Assembly: GCA_963742725.1 (NCBI GenBank)
Contig: CAVUMX010000001.1
Span: 1,054,001 to 1,118,000 of the forward strand
Direction of reading: 5' to 3'
DNA: 64,000 nucleotides
From: CAVVAL01 sp963742725
GTDB taxonomy: Bacteria > Actinomycetota > Actinomycetes > Mycobacteriales > Cryptosporangiaceae
Shown: positions 1-7,965 of the stretch, piece after piece
How the letters are laid out: each line of letters starts with the position of its first letter
How positions within the stretch are numbered: position 1 is the first letter of the stretch
Position numbers and translations under genes: made by a program
The notes under the pieces: generated by a model
What the model was told of the DNA's origin: nothing
What the model saw: only the letters and a program-made list of their open reading frames with translations
Databases searched by the model: none

Positions 1-124
1 TGCCGTTCATCACCTGGACCCCCGCCAGGGCGCCCAGGGCAGCGCCGAGCGCCGTCAGCAGCGCGATGGTGAGGATGCGGTTCTGGCCGTCCCGGCCAGC
101 CCGGGCGGACGCAGGTGCAGACAT
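1..124 (-). CDS. N-terminal part of a membrane protein, cut by the window edge
   Basis: Only the first 41 codons lie in the window. The ATG is at 124, reading leftwards. The peptide has a polar start rich in Ala, Arg and Gly, followed by a hydrophobic Leu/Ala/Gly stretch from about residue 17 that looks like a membrane anchor or uncleaved signal. Nothing allows assignment to a family. It is divergent from the gene at 225, with 100 nt between the starts. I see no clear Shine-Dalgarno sequence before the ATG. Confidence 0.55.
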   Translation of the reverse strand, partial: MSAPASARAGRDGQNRILTIALLTALGAALGALAGVQVMNG

Positions 125-211
125 CGGTCGTTCTAGCCTCAGGTCGGTGACGAGGACAGGATCGCGGCGGTACATGAGGGGGCTGTCCAGGGCACCGCAA
201 CCCTAACAGGC

Positions 212-217
212 TAGTGT
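212..217 (+). promoter_or_regulatory. leaderless-type -10 hexamer TAGTGT
   Basis: TAGTGT fits TANNNT and ends 7 nt before the ATG at 225. No Shine-Dalgarno sequence precedes that ATG, so transcription probably starts at or beside the start codon. Confidence 0.5.
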
Positions 218-224
218 TTGCGCC

Positions 225-842
225 ATGAACGGCCGCTCCACGACCCGACGTCAGATCCTGCGGGAAGTAGCCGGTCATATCCGCCGGTCACTGCCAGCCG
301 CGCTCGTCGTCGCGGTGCTCGCCGCCGTGCTGGCCGCGGGTGCGGCCGCCGCGATCGTGACCACCCGCCCCGTCCACTACACGGCCGCCGCCGAGTTCGA
401 CGTGCTGGTACAGGCGCGCGCCAAGCAGATCAAGAGCCTCAGCCGGAGCAAGGACCTGCTCGCCGAGCAGGTCATGCGCACGCTCGAGGACAGCCGCGCC
501 GGCGAGTACGCGCACAAGGGCGCGGGCGGCGTGGACATCAGCGGCGAGTGGGTGACCGGGCCGGGCTTCGGCGAGATCTCCTACGTGGTGACCTCCGACG
601 ATCCGGAGGCCGCGACGGCCGCCGCCCAGGCCGTCCACGACAACGCCGGGTTCCTCGGCTTCGACCTGTACCCGGAAGGCGCGCCGATCTCCGCGATGGA
701 CCGCCTCAAGGTGCGGGCCGCGGCGCCGAGCCGGCAGTCGATGGGCAAGACGGTCGCCGGCGCGGCGGTGCTCGGCGGCTTCGCCGGGCTGGCCATGACG
801 CTCCTGCTCGCCGTCCCCATCCGCCGCCCCCGCGAGGACTGA
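225..842 (+). CDS. two-helix membrane protein, Wzz/polysaccharide copolymerase-like topology
   Basis: This 205-residue protein has one membrane helix near residues 24-47, an extracytoplasmic region of about 125 residues, and a second helix near residues 176-197 followed by a short basic tail. That topology resembles chain-length determinant (Wzz-type) proteins and actinobacterial tyrosine-kinase activators. I see no clear proline-rich Wzz signature, so the function is inferred from topology only. The ATG at 225 is chosen because a TANNNT hexamer lies 7 nt upstream with no ribosome-binding site. The next gene starts 9 nt after its stop, so the two may be cotranscribed. Confidence 0.6.
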   Translation: MNGRSTTRRQILREVAGHIRRSLPAALVVAVLAAVLAAGAAAAIVTTRPVHYTAAAEFDVLVQARAKQIKSLSRSKDLLAEQVMRTLEDSRAGEYAHKGAGGVDISGEWVTGPGFGEISYVVTSDDPEAATAAAQAVHDNAGFLGFDLYPEGAPISAMDRLKVRAAAPSRQSMGKTVAGAAVLGGFAGLAMTLLLAVPIRRPRED

Positions 843-851
843 GCCGCACCC

Positions 852-2270
852 GTGGCGACCCACCGTGCACCGGCCGGCGTCGCCGCGGGACACCCCGCCA
901 CGGCGGCGGCCGGGTACGCCGTCCTGCGCGCCGGCGGCACCGCGGCCGACGCGGCGATCGCCGCCACCCTCGCCGCCTGCGTGGCCGAGACGGTCTTCAC
1001 CGGGCTGGGCGGCGGCGGCTTCGCGACGCACTGGTCGGCGGCCGAGCAGCGGGTGACGTGCCTCGACTTCTTCGTCTCGATCCCCGGTATCGGCGCGAGG
1101 TCCGTGCCGGCGCCGATGTCGCGGCTCCAGATCTCGTTCGGCGGTATGGAGCAGTCGTACTCGGTCGGGGCGAGCAGCGTCGGCGTGCCGGGCGTGGTCG
1201 CCGGCTGCGGCGAGCTGCACAACCGCTGGGGCCGGCTGCCGTGGGACCAGCTCGTCGCGCCCGCGCTGCGGCTGGCCGGCGACGGGGTACCGCTGCCGGC
1301 CGAACACGCCGCCGTGCTCCGGTCCGTCGAGGACTGCCTGCTCATCGGCGAGGGCGCCATCGCGTACGCGCCCGAGGGCGAGCTGCTCGAACCCGGCGAC
1401 CACGTCCACCACCCGGGTCTCGACCGGACGCTGCACCTGCTCGCCGACGGCGGCCCGGCGGCGTTCTACCGTGGACCGCTCGCCGACGCGATCGTGGCGG
1501 CCGTCTCCGGCGGCGGCGGGGTGCTGACCGACGCCGACCTTGCCGGGTACGCCGTGACCGAAGTGCCGGCGGCGACGGCGAAGGTCGGCGACGCGGTCGT
1601 CCACGGCCGCATCGACCTGAACGACACGCTCGGCGCGTTCGCGAACCTGCCGTCCGACTACGCGAAGCTGCCGGTCGGGGATCGGGCCGTGGCGGCCGTA
1701 CGGGTGCTGGGCGGGCCCGAGCAGCGCGGCGACACGACCAACGTCACGGCCGTCGACCAGGACGGGAACGCGTGCGTCGTCACGACCACGATGGGCCTGG
1801 GATCAGGTGTGTGGCTGCCCGGCTGGGGCGTCCACCTGAACTCGATGCTCGGCGAGGGCGAGCTGCTGCGCGGTCACCCCGTCTCACCCGGTGACCGGAT
1901 GGACAGCATGATGTGCCCGCTCGTCGTCACCGACGCCCACGGGCTGTCGCTGGCCGCCGGCGCCGCCGGGGCGTCCCGCATCCGGACCGCGCTGCTGCAC
2001 AGCGTCCTCGGCGTCCTGGTGGACGGGCGGACACCGGCCGACGCGGTCGCCCGCCCCCGGATCCACCCGGTCGACGGCGTCGCCCACGCCGAACCGGGCA
2101 TCCCGGCCGAGGCGATCGAGGCGCTGGACGCCGCCGGGTACATCGTGAAGCAGTGGGACACCTACGACCACTACTTCGGCGGCGCCAGCGTCATCGGACG
2201 GGGCGGCGCGGGAGCCGATCCGCGGCGCGGCGGCGGCGTGCGGCTCATGGCCACCACAGAACCGCACTGA
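852..2270 (+). CDS. gamma-glutamyltransferase-like Ntn hydrolase
   Basis: The 472-residue product matches the gamma-glutamyltranspeptidase family (autoprocessed Ntn hydrolases that cleave gamma-glutamyl bonds, as in glutathione). The N-terminal segment GYAVLRAGGTAADAAIAAT and the GLGGGGF loop are typical of the large subunit. The likely processing site is the TTN at residues 295-297, followed by VTAVDQDGNA. In classical enzymes this reads TTH, with Thr as nucleophile. The protein is about 100 residues shorter than classical GGT and has no signal peptide, so it may be a cytoplasmic paralogue with another substrate. The GTG at 852 lies just after the previous gene. Its 3' end overlaps the convergent gene by 26 bp. 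Confidence 0.8.
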   Translation: MATHRAPAGVAAGHPATAAAGYAVLRAGGTAADAAIAATLAACVAETVFTGLGGGGFATHWSAAEQRVTCLDFFVSIPGIGARSVPAPMSRLQISFGGMEQSYSVGASSVGVPGVVAGCGELHNRWGRLPWDQLVAPALRLAGDGVPLPAEHAAVLRSVEDCLLIGEGAIAYAPEGELLEPGDHVHHPGLDRTLHLLADGGPAAFYRGPLADAIVAAVSGGGGVLTDADLAGYAVTEVPAATAKVGDAVVHGRIDLNDTLGAFANLPSDYAKLPVGDRAVAAVRVLGGPEQRGDTTNVTAVDQDGNACVVTTTMGLGSGVWLPGWGVHLNSMLGEGELLRGHPVSPGDRMDSMMCPLVVTDAHGLSLAAGAAGASRIRTALLHSVLGVLVDGRTPADAVARPRIHPVDGVAHAEPGIPAEAIEALDAAGYIVKQWDTYDHYFGGASVIGRGGAGADPRRGGGVRLMATTEPH

Positions 2271-2541
2271 TCTGCACGTTCTTCCCCCGGAACGGCACGC
2301 CCTCGGACTCCAGCAGGGCACGCGCGGCATCCTCGTGACCGGGTGGGAGCCGCCCGGCGCTGTTCACGACCCGGTGCCACGGCACGCCGCCGCCGTACCG
2401 CGCCATGACCGTCCCGACCGTGCGCGCGGAGCCACGGCCGGTGCTGTCGCGCACCACTTCGGCGATCATCCCGTACGACATGACTCGCCCTGGCGGAATG
2501 CGTTCCACCAGGGCGAGTACCGACTCGACGTAGTCCGTCAC
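2245..2541 (-). CDS. alkyltransferase-like protein (ATL), catalytically dead MGMT homologue
   Basis: The 98-residue protein is the C-terminal DNA-binding domain of O6-alkylguanine-DNA alkyltransferase. The active-site motif PCHRV of true enzymes reads PWHRV here (residues 54-58), with Trp55 in place of the acceptor cysteine. That is the signature of ATL proteins, which bind O6-alkylguanine and recruit nucleotide excision repair without removing the alkyl group. The helix-turn-helix (GRVMSYGMIAEVV) and an arginine-finger-like region are present. The GTG at 2541 follows the moeZ stop by 17 nt, so it is probably cotranscribed with moeZ. Its stop lies inside the convergent GGT-like gene. Confidence 0.88.
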   Translation of the reverse strand: MTDYVESVLALVERIPPGRVMSYGMIAEVVRDSTGRGSARTVGTVMARYGGGVPWHRVVNSAGRLPPGHEDAARALLESEGVPFRGKNVQISAVLWWP

Positions 2542-2558
2542 GGTGCGGGCCGCGAGCC

Positions 2559-3737
2559 TCAGTACGAGGGCAGGCTCGGTTCGATCTGGTTGACCCAGCT
2601 CATCACGCCGCCCTGGACGTGGACCGCGTCGCCGAAGCCGGCCTGCTTGACCGCGGCCAGGACCTCGGCCGAGCGGACGCCCGTCTTGCAGTACAGGACG
2701 ATCGGCTTGTCCTGCGGGAGCTGCGCGAGCGCGGCGCCGGACAGGATGTCGTTCTTGGGGATCAGCACCGAGCCGGGGATCTTCACGATCTCGTACTCGG
2801 CCGGCTCGCGGACGTCCACCAGGTGGAAGTCCTTGCCTGCGTCCGTCATGTCCTTGAGCTCGCCGACCGTGATCGTGGAGCCCTTGGCGGCGGTGACGGC
2901 CTCCTCGGAGACGACGCCGCAGAACTCCTCGTAGTCGATCAGCTCGGTGATCGTCGGGTTCTCGCCGCACAGCGGGCAGTTCGGGTCCTTGCGGACCTTG
3001 ATCTGCCGGTACGACATCTCCAGGGCGTCGTAGACCATCAGCCGGCCGACCAGCGGCTCGCCGACACCGGCGAGGAGCTTGATCGCCTCCGTGGTCTGGA
3101 TCGACGCGATCGAGGCGCACAGCACGCCCAGCACGCCACCCTCGGCGCACGACGGCACCATGCCGGGCGGCGGCGGCTCGGGGTAGAGGCAGCGGTAGCA
3201 GGGGCCGTGCTCGGCCCAGAAGACGGACGCCTGCCCGTCGAAGCGGTAGATCGACCCCCACACGTACGGCTTGCCGAGCAGGACCGCCGCGTCGTTCACC
3301 AGGTAGCGGGTCGCGAAGTTGTCGGTGCCGTCGACGATCAGGTCGTACTGGCTGAAGATCTCGAACACGTTGTCGCTGTCGAGCCGGGTCTCGTGGAGCA
3401 CCACGTCCACCAGCGGGTTGATCTCCTTGACGCTGTCGCGCGCCGACTCCGCCTTGGAACGGCCGACGTCCGACTGGCCGTGGATGATCTGGCGCTGGAG
3501 GTTCGACTCGTCCACCTCGTCGAACTCGACGATGCCGAGCGTGCCCACACCGGCTGCGGCGAGGTACATCAGGGTCGGCGAGCCGAGGCCGCCCGCGCCG
3601 ACGGCGAGCACCTTGGCGTTCTTCAGCCGCTTCTGCCCGTCCATCGCGATATCCGGGATGATCAGGTGCCGCGAGTAGCGGCGGACCTCGTCGACGGTCA
3701 GCGACTCGGCCGGCTCGACCAGCGGGGGCAGGGCCAC
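2559..3737 (-). CDS. moeZ: MoeZ: adenylyltransferase/sulfurtransferase (MoeB-ThiF plus rhodanese)
   Basis: This E1-like enzyme adenylates the C-terminal Gly-Gly of sulfur-carrier proteins and then thiolates them. It serves molybdopterin, thiamin, cysteine and thioamide pathways in actinobacteria. The 392-residue protein has the nucleotide-binding GAGGLG at residues 47-52, Cys-x2-Cys pairs for zinc (CYRC and CPLC), and a C-terminal rhodanese domain with catalytic Cys350 in YCKTGVRS. The start is the GTG at 3737, because AGAAGGAG lies 8 nt upstream and the protein then begins MALPPLVEP as in homologues. It heads a two-gene unit with the ATL protein. Confidence 0.95.
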   Translation of the reverse strand: MALPPLVEPAESLTVDEVRRYSRHLIIPDIAMDGQKRLKNAKVLAVGAGGLGSPTLMYLAAAGVGTLGIVEFDEVDESNLQRQIIHGQSDVGRSKAESARDSVKEINPLVDVVLHETRLDSDNVFEIFSQYDLIVDGTDNFATRYLVNDAAVLLGKPYVWGSIYRFDGQASVFWAEHGPCYRCLYPEPPPPGMVPSCAEGGVLGVLCASIASIQTTEAIKLLAGVGEPLVGRLMVYDALEMSYRQIKVRKDPNCPLCGENPTITELIDYEEFCGVVSEEAVTAAKGSTITVGELKDMTDAGKDFHLVDVREPAEYEIVKIPGSVLIPKNDILSGAALAQLPQDKPIVLYCKTGVRSAEVLAAVKQAGFGDAVHVQGGVMSWVNQIEPSLPSY

Positions 3738-3821
3738 GTTCGTGCTCCTTCTACGCATCAGGGTTCGCCGGTAGCAACCCGTGGTTTCCCACCATTGTTC
3801 CCCGCCGCCCGGATGGTGGGA

Positions 3822-4598
3822 TCACTGGCTGGAGGTCGCGGGGCCCTTCACGTACTTGCCGTTGACGAACGGCCAGCCGTTGGCGACGCACCCGTTCAGG
3901 CCGTACGTCTGCTGCTGCATGATCGGCGCCAGCTTGCCCTTGCCGGGGCACAGCTCGTGGCCGTGGCCGAGCCGGTGCCCGACCTCGTGGTTGATGACGT
4001 ACCGCCGGTAGAGCGCGATGTCACCCTTGTAGTCCGGCACCGCGAGTTCCCAGCGGGCCAGGTTGATCATCACTGACTCGCCGGTACGGCAGGACACGTA
4101 GCCACCGGTCTGGAGCCCGGCCGCGCCGCAGATCTTGTCGACGGTGTCGGGGGTGGCGAGGCGCACGACGAAGTCGACCTTGCCGCTGCGGACCCGGCGG
4201 AACGCCCACTTGCCGTCGGCCGTCCAGCTCTGGCCGTCGGTGAGCGTGGCGTCGACCGCACGCGCGAAGACCTCGGCCTCGACACCGCTGCCGCCCTCGG
4301 CCTCGACCCGGTAGGTCATCAGCCGGCCCTTCCCGACCTGGCGCATCTCGCTGTCGGCGGCGACGAACGTGCCGGTGCCGCGGCGCGGAACCACAGGCGC
4401 GGCGGACGGTGACACCGAAGGATTCGGATTCGTCGCGGCCGGTGGCAGCGGAAGGGCGAGCTCGGCGCCGTCGGCCGGCTTGGCGACGACCGTCGGGTCG
4501 GCGGCCTGGGAACCGCCGCGCACGAAGTCGACGCCGACCAGGATCACGGTGATCGCCATCATCGCCAGCACCACGAGCCGGCGGCGGCGTTGCACCAT
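3822..4598 (-). CDS. DUF3152 membrane-anchored metalloprotease-like protein
   Basis: The 258-residue protein has an arginine-rich cytoplasmic start, one membrane helix at about residues 8-24, a Pro/Ser-rich linker, and a DUF3152 domain. The zinc-binding signature HEVGHRLGHGH spans residues 204-214 (metzincin-like HExxHxxGxxH), so a cell-surface metallopeptidase role is likely but unproven. The ATG at 4598 has AGGAAG only 3 nt upstream, and a GTG directly follows it, so the start is uncertain. The same frame stays open for about 44 more codons upstream with an Arg-rich composition but no start codon. That suggests an extension; see the next entry. Confidence 0.8.
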   Translation of the reverse strand: MVQRRRRLVVLAMMAITVILVGVDFVRGGSQAADPTVVAKPADGAELALPLPPAATNPNPSVSPSAAPVVPRRGTGTFVAADSEMRQVGKGRLMTYRVEAEGGSGVEAEVFARAVDATLTDGQSWTADGKWAFRRVRSGKVDFVVRLATPDTVDKICGAAGLQTGGYVSCRTGESVMINLARWELAVPDYKGDIALYRRYVINHEVGHRLGHGHELCPGKGKLAPIMQQQTYGLNGCVANGWPFVNGKYVKGPATSSQ

Positions 4599-4753
4599 GC
4601 GCTTCCTGGACGCCCGGCGGGCCGCACGGCGAGATACCGGAGGCGCACCGTTTCGCGAGGTCCCCGTCTTGTGGGCGAGAGCTGTCGGTGCCGCGGGGTC
4701 ACCTCCTCAGGGCGCGCCGTGTCCAGGGGGAACACGTGGTCGAGCTGGGCCAC
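4599..4753 (-). other. possible frameshifted 5' extension of the DUF3152 gene
   Basis: A GTG at 4753, 20 nt after the hydrolase gene stop, opens a frame reading MAQLDHVFPLDTARPEE. The DUF3152 frame is open from a TGA near 4711 onwards and reads as coding-like, Arg-rich sequence (...APPVSRRAARRASRKRM) but lacks a start codon. Joining the two frames near 4705 with a -1 shift would give a longer N-terminus of plausible composition. This could be a real frameshift, a sequence error or chance. Confidence 0.3.
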
Positions 4754-4772
4754 GGCACCCTACGGCACCGCC

Positions 4773-5732
4773 TCACGCACTCGCGCTGACGTCCGCCTCG
4801 CTGAGGAACGCCAGGACTGCCCTCGCCAGGATACGCGGCACTTCCAGCTGTGCGGTGTGGCCCACACCGTCGAGCAGCAGCAACCGGCTGTCCGGGATCG
4901 TCTCCGCGGTGCGCGGCGCGAGCCGGACGTTCACCAGCTGGTCCCGCTCGCCCCAGACCACGAGCGTCGGCGCGGTGATCCGGCGTGCCAGCCGCCACAG
5001 CGACCACGGACGCGGTACCAGGAACGACCCGGCGAGCCCGCGCAGCGCATGGACGTACGCGTCGGCGGCCCACGCGATCTCCTGGCGGGCGGCGGCCTCG
5101 GCGACCGCCTCCTCCAGGCGCTGCGGCGCGAGCCGGGACATGTCCGCGAAGCAGATCGACAGGATCCCCCGGGCGATCTGCTCGGGCGGTATGGCGCGCA
5201 TCCGCTCCGCGACCGCGCGCCGCGCGGTCGGCACCATCAGGACGGGCAGCATCCGGGCGTGCGCGGACCGTGGCTGGATGAACGGCATGGCCGGGGAGAT
5301 CAGGGTGAGCGTCCGCACGAGGTCCGGACGGGTGGCCGCCACGCGGGCGGCGACGGCGCCGCCGAGCGAGTTGCCGAACAGGTGCACCGGACCCCGCCCC
5401 GCGTGCTCGATGACCCGGGCGACCCGGGCGGCGTACGCCGGCTGGGAGTAGCCGCCGCGGGGCGGCGGGTCGCTGCGGCCGAAACCGGGGAGGTCCATGG
5501 CCTGGCCGGCGAGCTGGTCCGAGACGAGGCCGGCGAGGTCGGTCCAGTTCTGCGCGGACCCGCCGAGCCCGTGCACGTACAGCGCCGGTTCCGCCGCGGG
5601 TGAGGTGCCGGGCGTGTCGCGGACGTACGTCCCGTACCCGTCGATCTGCACGAGCCGGCCGGGCCAGGGCGGCGAGAGCCGGTCGGGGACGGGCGGCAGG
5701 GCGTCGTCGGGGAGAAGGTCAGCGGGCTTCAC
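4773..5732 (-). CDS. alpha/beta-fold hydrolase
   Basis: The 319-residue protein has the full alpha/beta hydrolase layout: an oxyanion-hole HGLGG at residues 54-58, nucleophile Ser122 in GNSLGG, the acid in WGERD, and the histidine in GVGHTAQ near the C-terminus. It resembles the broad esterase / epoxide hydrolase / MhpC group. No lid feature fixes a substrate. The GTG at 5732 lies 5 nt after the stop of the upstream gene at 5738, so the two form an operon. An in-frame reading continues upstream but has low-complexity Arg/Gly/Pro composition and is the shadow of the neighbour. Confidence 0.85.
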   Translation of the reverse strand: MKPADLLPDDALPPVPDRLSPPWPGRLVQIDGYGTYVRDTPGTSPAAEPALYVHGLGGSAQNWTDLAGLVSDQLAGQAMDLPGFGRSDPPPRGGYSQPAYAARVARVIEHAGRGPVHLFGNSLGGAVAARVAATRPDLVRTLTLISPAMPFIQPRSAHARMLPVLMVPTARRAVAERMRAIPPEQIARGILSICFADMSRLAPQRLEEAVAEAAARQEIAWAADAYVHALRGLAGSFLVPRPWSLWRLARRITAPTLVVWGERDQLVNVRLAPRTAETIPDSRLLLLDGVGHTAQLEVPRILARAVLAFLSEADVSASA

Positions 5733-5737
5733 CCGGC

Positions 5738-6544
5738 CTATTCTCCCAGGTCGTCTTCCTGGTCTTCTTCCTGGTCGGCGAGGGCCTCTGGTTCCTCCGC
5801 CGCGGCCGGGACCAGCGCTTCGAGGCGGCGGTTGAGCGCCGCGAGCACCGCGCGGACCATCGCCTGCCGCGCGTCGCCCCGCACGAGGACGGCGCCGGCC
5901 AGGCGGTCCATGCGGCCCGGGGTGAGCAGGGTGACGACGGCGAGCGCGACCCGGTCGGAGCCGATCTCGGTCACCTCGGCCTGGTCGAGTCCGCACCGGC
6001 CGCGGCCCTCGACGAGCTGGTCGACGGCGTTGAGCGTGGCCGTGGCGACCGTCCGCAGCACGGCCGGTTCGACGGCGGGACCGGTGGCGGTGCCCACGAC
6101 CTTCCGCTCGGCCGACCCCAGGATGACCTCGACGCTCGCGTCCAGCCCGCCGGTGACGACCTGGAGCCGTTCCATCAGTACCCGGCGGCGCGGCGCGTCG
6201 ACCGGCGGCGGATGTTCCTGCTTGGCAGCCGCGTCCTCGACCAGGTACGAGCGGGTCGGGTCGACGACCACGCCGAGCCGCTCGTCCAGCACCTGCGAGA
6301 CCAGTGCCGCGACCGTGATGCCGTCCGCGCCGTCCGCCAGGTCGAGGCGGAGCGTGCGGTCGCCGTCAGCGGACGTGCGCACCTGCGCGTCCCGGACGCC
6401 CGGCACGGCGCGGACGGCGGCGAGTAACGCCGACACGCCGACGGGCCCGTTCTGGCGTTGCCGCGCGGGCCGGTGCTCGGCGATCGCTCCGAACCCGGCG
6501 TCGGACGGGACCGATTCCGGGTTGGCGTGCGGGCCGGCTGGCAC
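5738..6544 (-). CDS. conserved actinobacterial hypothetical protein
   Basis: The 268-residue soluble protein has no signal peptide or membrane helix. It begins with a short disordered segment, has a Val/Ala/Leu-rich alpha/beta-looking core, and ends in a very acidic tail (about residues 244-268). I do not recognise a characterised domain. The GTG at 6544 has a GAGGAG about 13 nt upstream. It is the first gene of a unit with the alpha/beta hydrolase and is divergent from the TetR regulator at 6736. That position makes regulation by the TetR protein possible, but no sequence proves it. Confidence 0.6.
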   Translation of the reverse strand: MPAGPHANPESVPSDAGFGAIAEHRPARQRQNGPVGVSALLAAVRAVPGVRDAQVRTSADGDRTLRLDLADGADGITVAALVSQVLDERLGVVVDPTRSYLVEDAAAKQEHPPPVDAPRRRVLMERLQVVTGGLDASVEVILGSAERKVVGTATGPAVEPAVLRTVATATLNAVDQLVEGRGRCGLDQAEVTEIGSDRVALAVVTLLTPGRMDRLAGAVLVRGDARQAMVRAVLAALNRRLEALVPAAAEEPEALADQEEDQEDDLGE

Positions 6545-6683
6545 GAAAGGGGGCTCCTCGACTCCATGAATCTACCGTCCGGGGCCTGCTCGCAGGGTAC
6601 TCACGATGCGTCTGAACTCGCCGTCCGGGCGTGTCGATGGTCCCGGCTGGCGGGCTCTCGCGCTACCCGCGGCGAGCCTCGAT

Positions 6684-6705
6684 TAGGCTGGCTACCCATT
6701 GGTAG
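6684..6705. promoter_or_regulatory. putative TetR operator with promoter -10
   Basis: A perfect inverted repeat CTACC-CATT-GGTAG (6692-6705) lies 30 nt before the TetR ATG. A TAGGCT hexamer at 6684-6689 immediately precedes it, so the palindrome would cover the start of transcription, as expected for autoregulation. Confidence 0.4.
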
Positions 6706-6735
6706 GGGGAACCAAGCCCCGCCGAGGGTGGAGGA

Positions 6736-7392
6736 ATGATGACGAGCACCCCGCTCACGAGCGGCGGCAACAGCGACGCCGACGCTGGAGTCGGCACGCG
6801 CACGGCCCGCCTGCCCCGCAGTGCACGCCGCAAGCAACTGCTCGCGGCTGCCCAGGAGGTGTTCGTCGCCCAGGGCTACCACGCCGCCGCGATGGACGAC
6901 ATCGCCGAGCGCGCGGGCGTCTCCAAGCCGGTTCTGTACCAGCACTTCCCCGGCAAGTTGGAGCTGTACCTCGCGCTGCTCGACGTGCACGCCGAAGGCC
7001 TGGTCGCCCGGGTCCGAGACGCGATGTCGACAACGACGGACAACAAGATCCGCACCCACAACGCGATGCGCGCCTACTTCGACTTCGTCGACTCCGACGG
7101 CGAGGCGTTCCGGCTCGTGTTCGAGTCCGACCTGCGAAACGAGCCGGCCGTCCGCGAGCGCGTGGAGCGGGCATCCCGGGAGTGCATGGCGGCCATAGCG
7201 GACACGATCACGTCCGACACCGGGGTGACCCGTGCCCGTGCCGAACTGCTGGCCGTCGGCCTCACCGGCGCCGCCGAGATGGGGGCGCGGTTCTGGCTGG
7301 AGTCGAACCGTGCCGTCCCCAAGGACGAGGCGATCGAGCTGCTGAGTGCCATCACCTGGCGCGGTATCTCGAACTTCCCACTCCAGGGCTGA
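6736..7392 (+). CDS. TetR/AcrR family transcriptional regulator
   Basis: The 218-residue protein has a typical TetR DNA-binding domain at about residues 30-75, with the recognition segment MDDIAERAGVSKPVLYQHF, and an all-helical ligand/dimerisation domain after it. Its ligand and targets are not evident. The start is the ATG at 6736, with GGAGGA just upstream; a second ATG follows at once. It is divergent from the 6544 gene and followed by DUF3107, an arrangement often seen in actinobacteria. A CTACC/GGTAG palindrome lies in its promoter. Confidence 0.92.
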   Translation: MMTSTPLTSGGNSDADAGVGTRTARLPRSARRKQLLAAAQEVFVAQGYHAAAMDDIAERAGVSKPVLYQHFPGKLELYLALLDVHAEGLVARVRDAMSTTTDNKIRTHNAMRAYFDFVDSDGEAFRLVFESDLRNEPAVRERVERASRECMAAIADTITSDTGVTRARAELLAVGLTGAAEMGARFWLESNRAVPKDEAIELLSAITWRGISNFPLQG

Positions 7393-7472
7393 CCGCCCGC
7401 CCGGTGCCGGGTCGGATAGCCTTCTCACTGCGCGCCGAACGGCGCTGCGGCAAGCCGTAAGGAGGCACCACG

Positions 7473-7700
7473 GTGGAGGTCAAGATCGGCGTGCAGTTCG
7501 CCCCACGCGAGCTGGTGCTGGAGAGCACGCTCAGCCCCACCGAGGTGGAGCAGGCTGTCGCCGAAGCGCTGTCCGGCCGGAGCGGCGTCCTCACGCTCGT
7601 GGACGACAAGGGTCGCCGGGTCGTCGTGCCCGCCGACAAGCTCGCCTACGTCGAGATCGCCGAGGCGGAGACCCGGCGCGTCGGGTTCGCCGCTTCCTGA
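7473..7700 (+). CDS. DUF3107 small conserved protein
   Basis: The 75-residue protein matches DUF3107, a small soluble domain nearly universal in actinobacteria and of unknown function. It begins MEVKIGVQFAPRELVLES and ends with a conserved ADKLAYVEI stretch. The GTG at 7473 is preceded by a strong AAGGAGG 9 nt upstream. The TetR regulator (before) and the ferritin-like and helicase genes (after) are its usual neighbours. Confidence 0.92.
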   Translation: MEVKIGVQFAPRELVLESTLSPTEVEQAVAEALSGRSGVLTLVDDKGRRVVVPADKLAYVEIAEAETRRVGFAAS

Positions 7701-7713
7701 TCCGTCCGGACCG

Positions 7714-7965
7714 ATGGAGGTACTGAAACTCCTCCTGCTCGGGCTCGCCGTCGGCGTGGTCGCCAGGCTCGTGACACCCGGGCGTCATGCGCTGGGTGTC
7801 GCGGTGACCACGCTGGTCGGCGTCCTGGGCACGGTCGGGGGCGGGCTGCTCGCGGACGCCACCGGCGCGGAGGGTGCCCTTCGCTGGGTCGTCGCGCTCG
7901 GCGTCGCCGTCGTCCTGCTGCTGCTGGTGGAAGCCGTGGTCCGGCAGCGGGCGGGTAAGCCCTAG
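7714..7965 (+). CDS. small multi-helix membrane protein
   Basis: The 83-residue protein is almost wholly hydrophobic, with segments at about residues 3-20, 27-45 and 56-76 and a short basic C-terminus. The Gly-rich helix pattern resembles small transglycosylase-associated (GlsB/YeaQ-type) membrane proteins, but I cannot assign it firmly. The ATG at 7714 starts 13 nt after the DUF3107 stop and lacks a good Shine-Dalgarno sequence, so translation may depend on coupling. Its TAG directly abuts the TAG of the convergent ferritin-like gene (CTAGCTAG). Confidence 0.6.
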   Translation: MEVLKLLLLGLAVGVVARLVTPGRHALGVAVTTLVGVLGTVGGGLLADATGAEGALRWVVALGVAVVLLLLVEAVVRQRAGKP

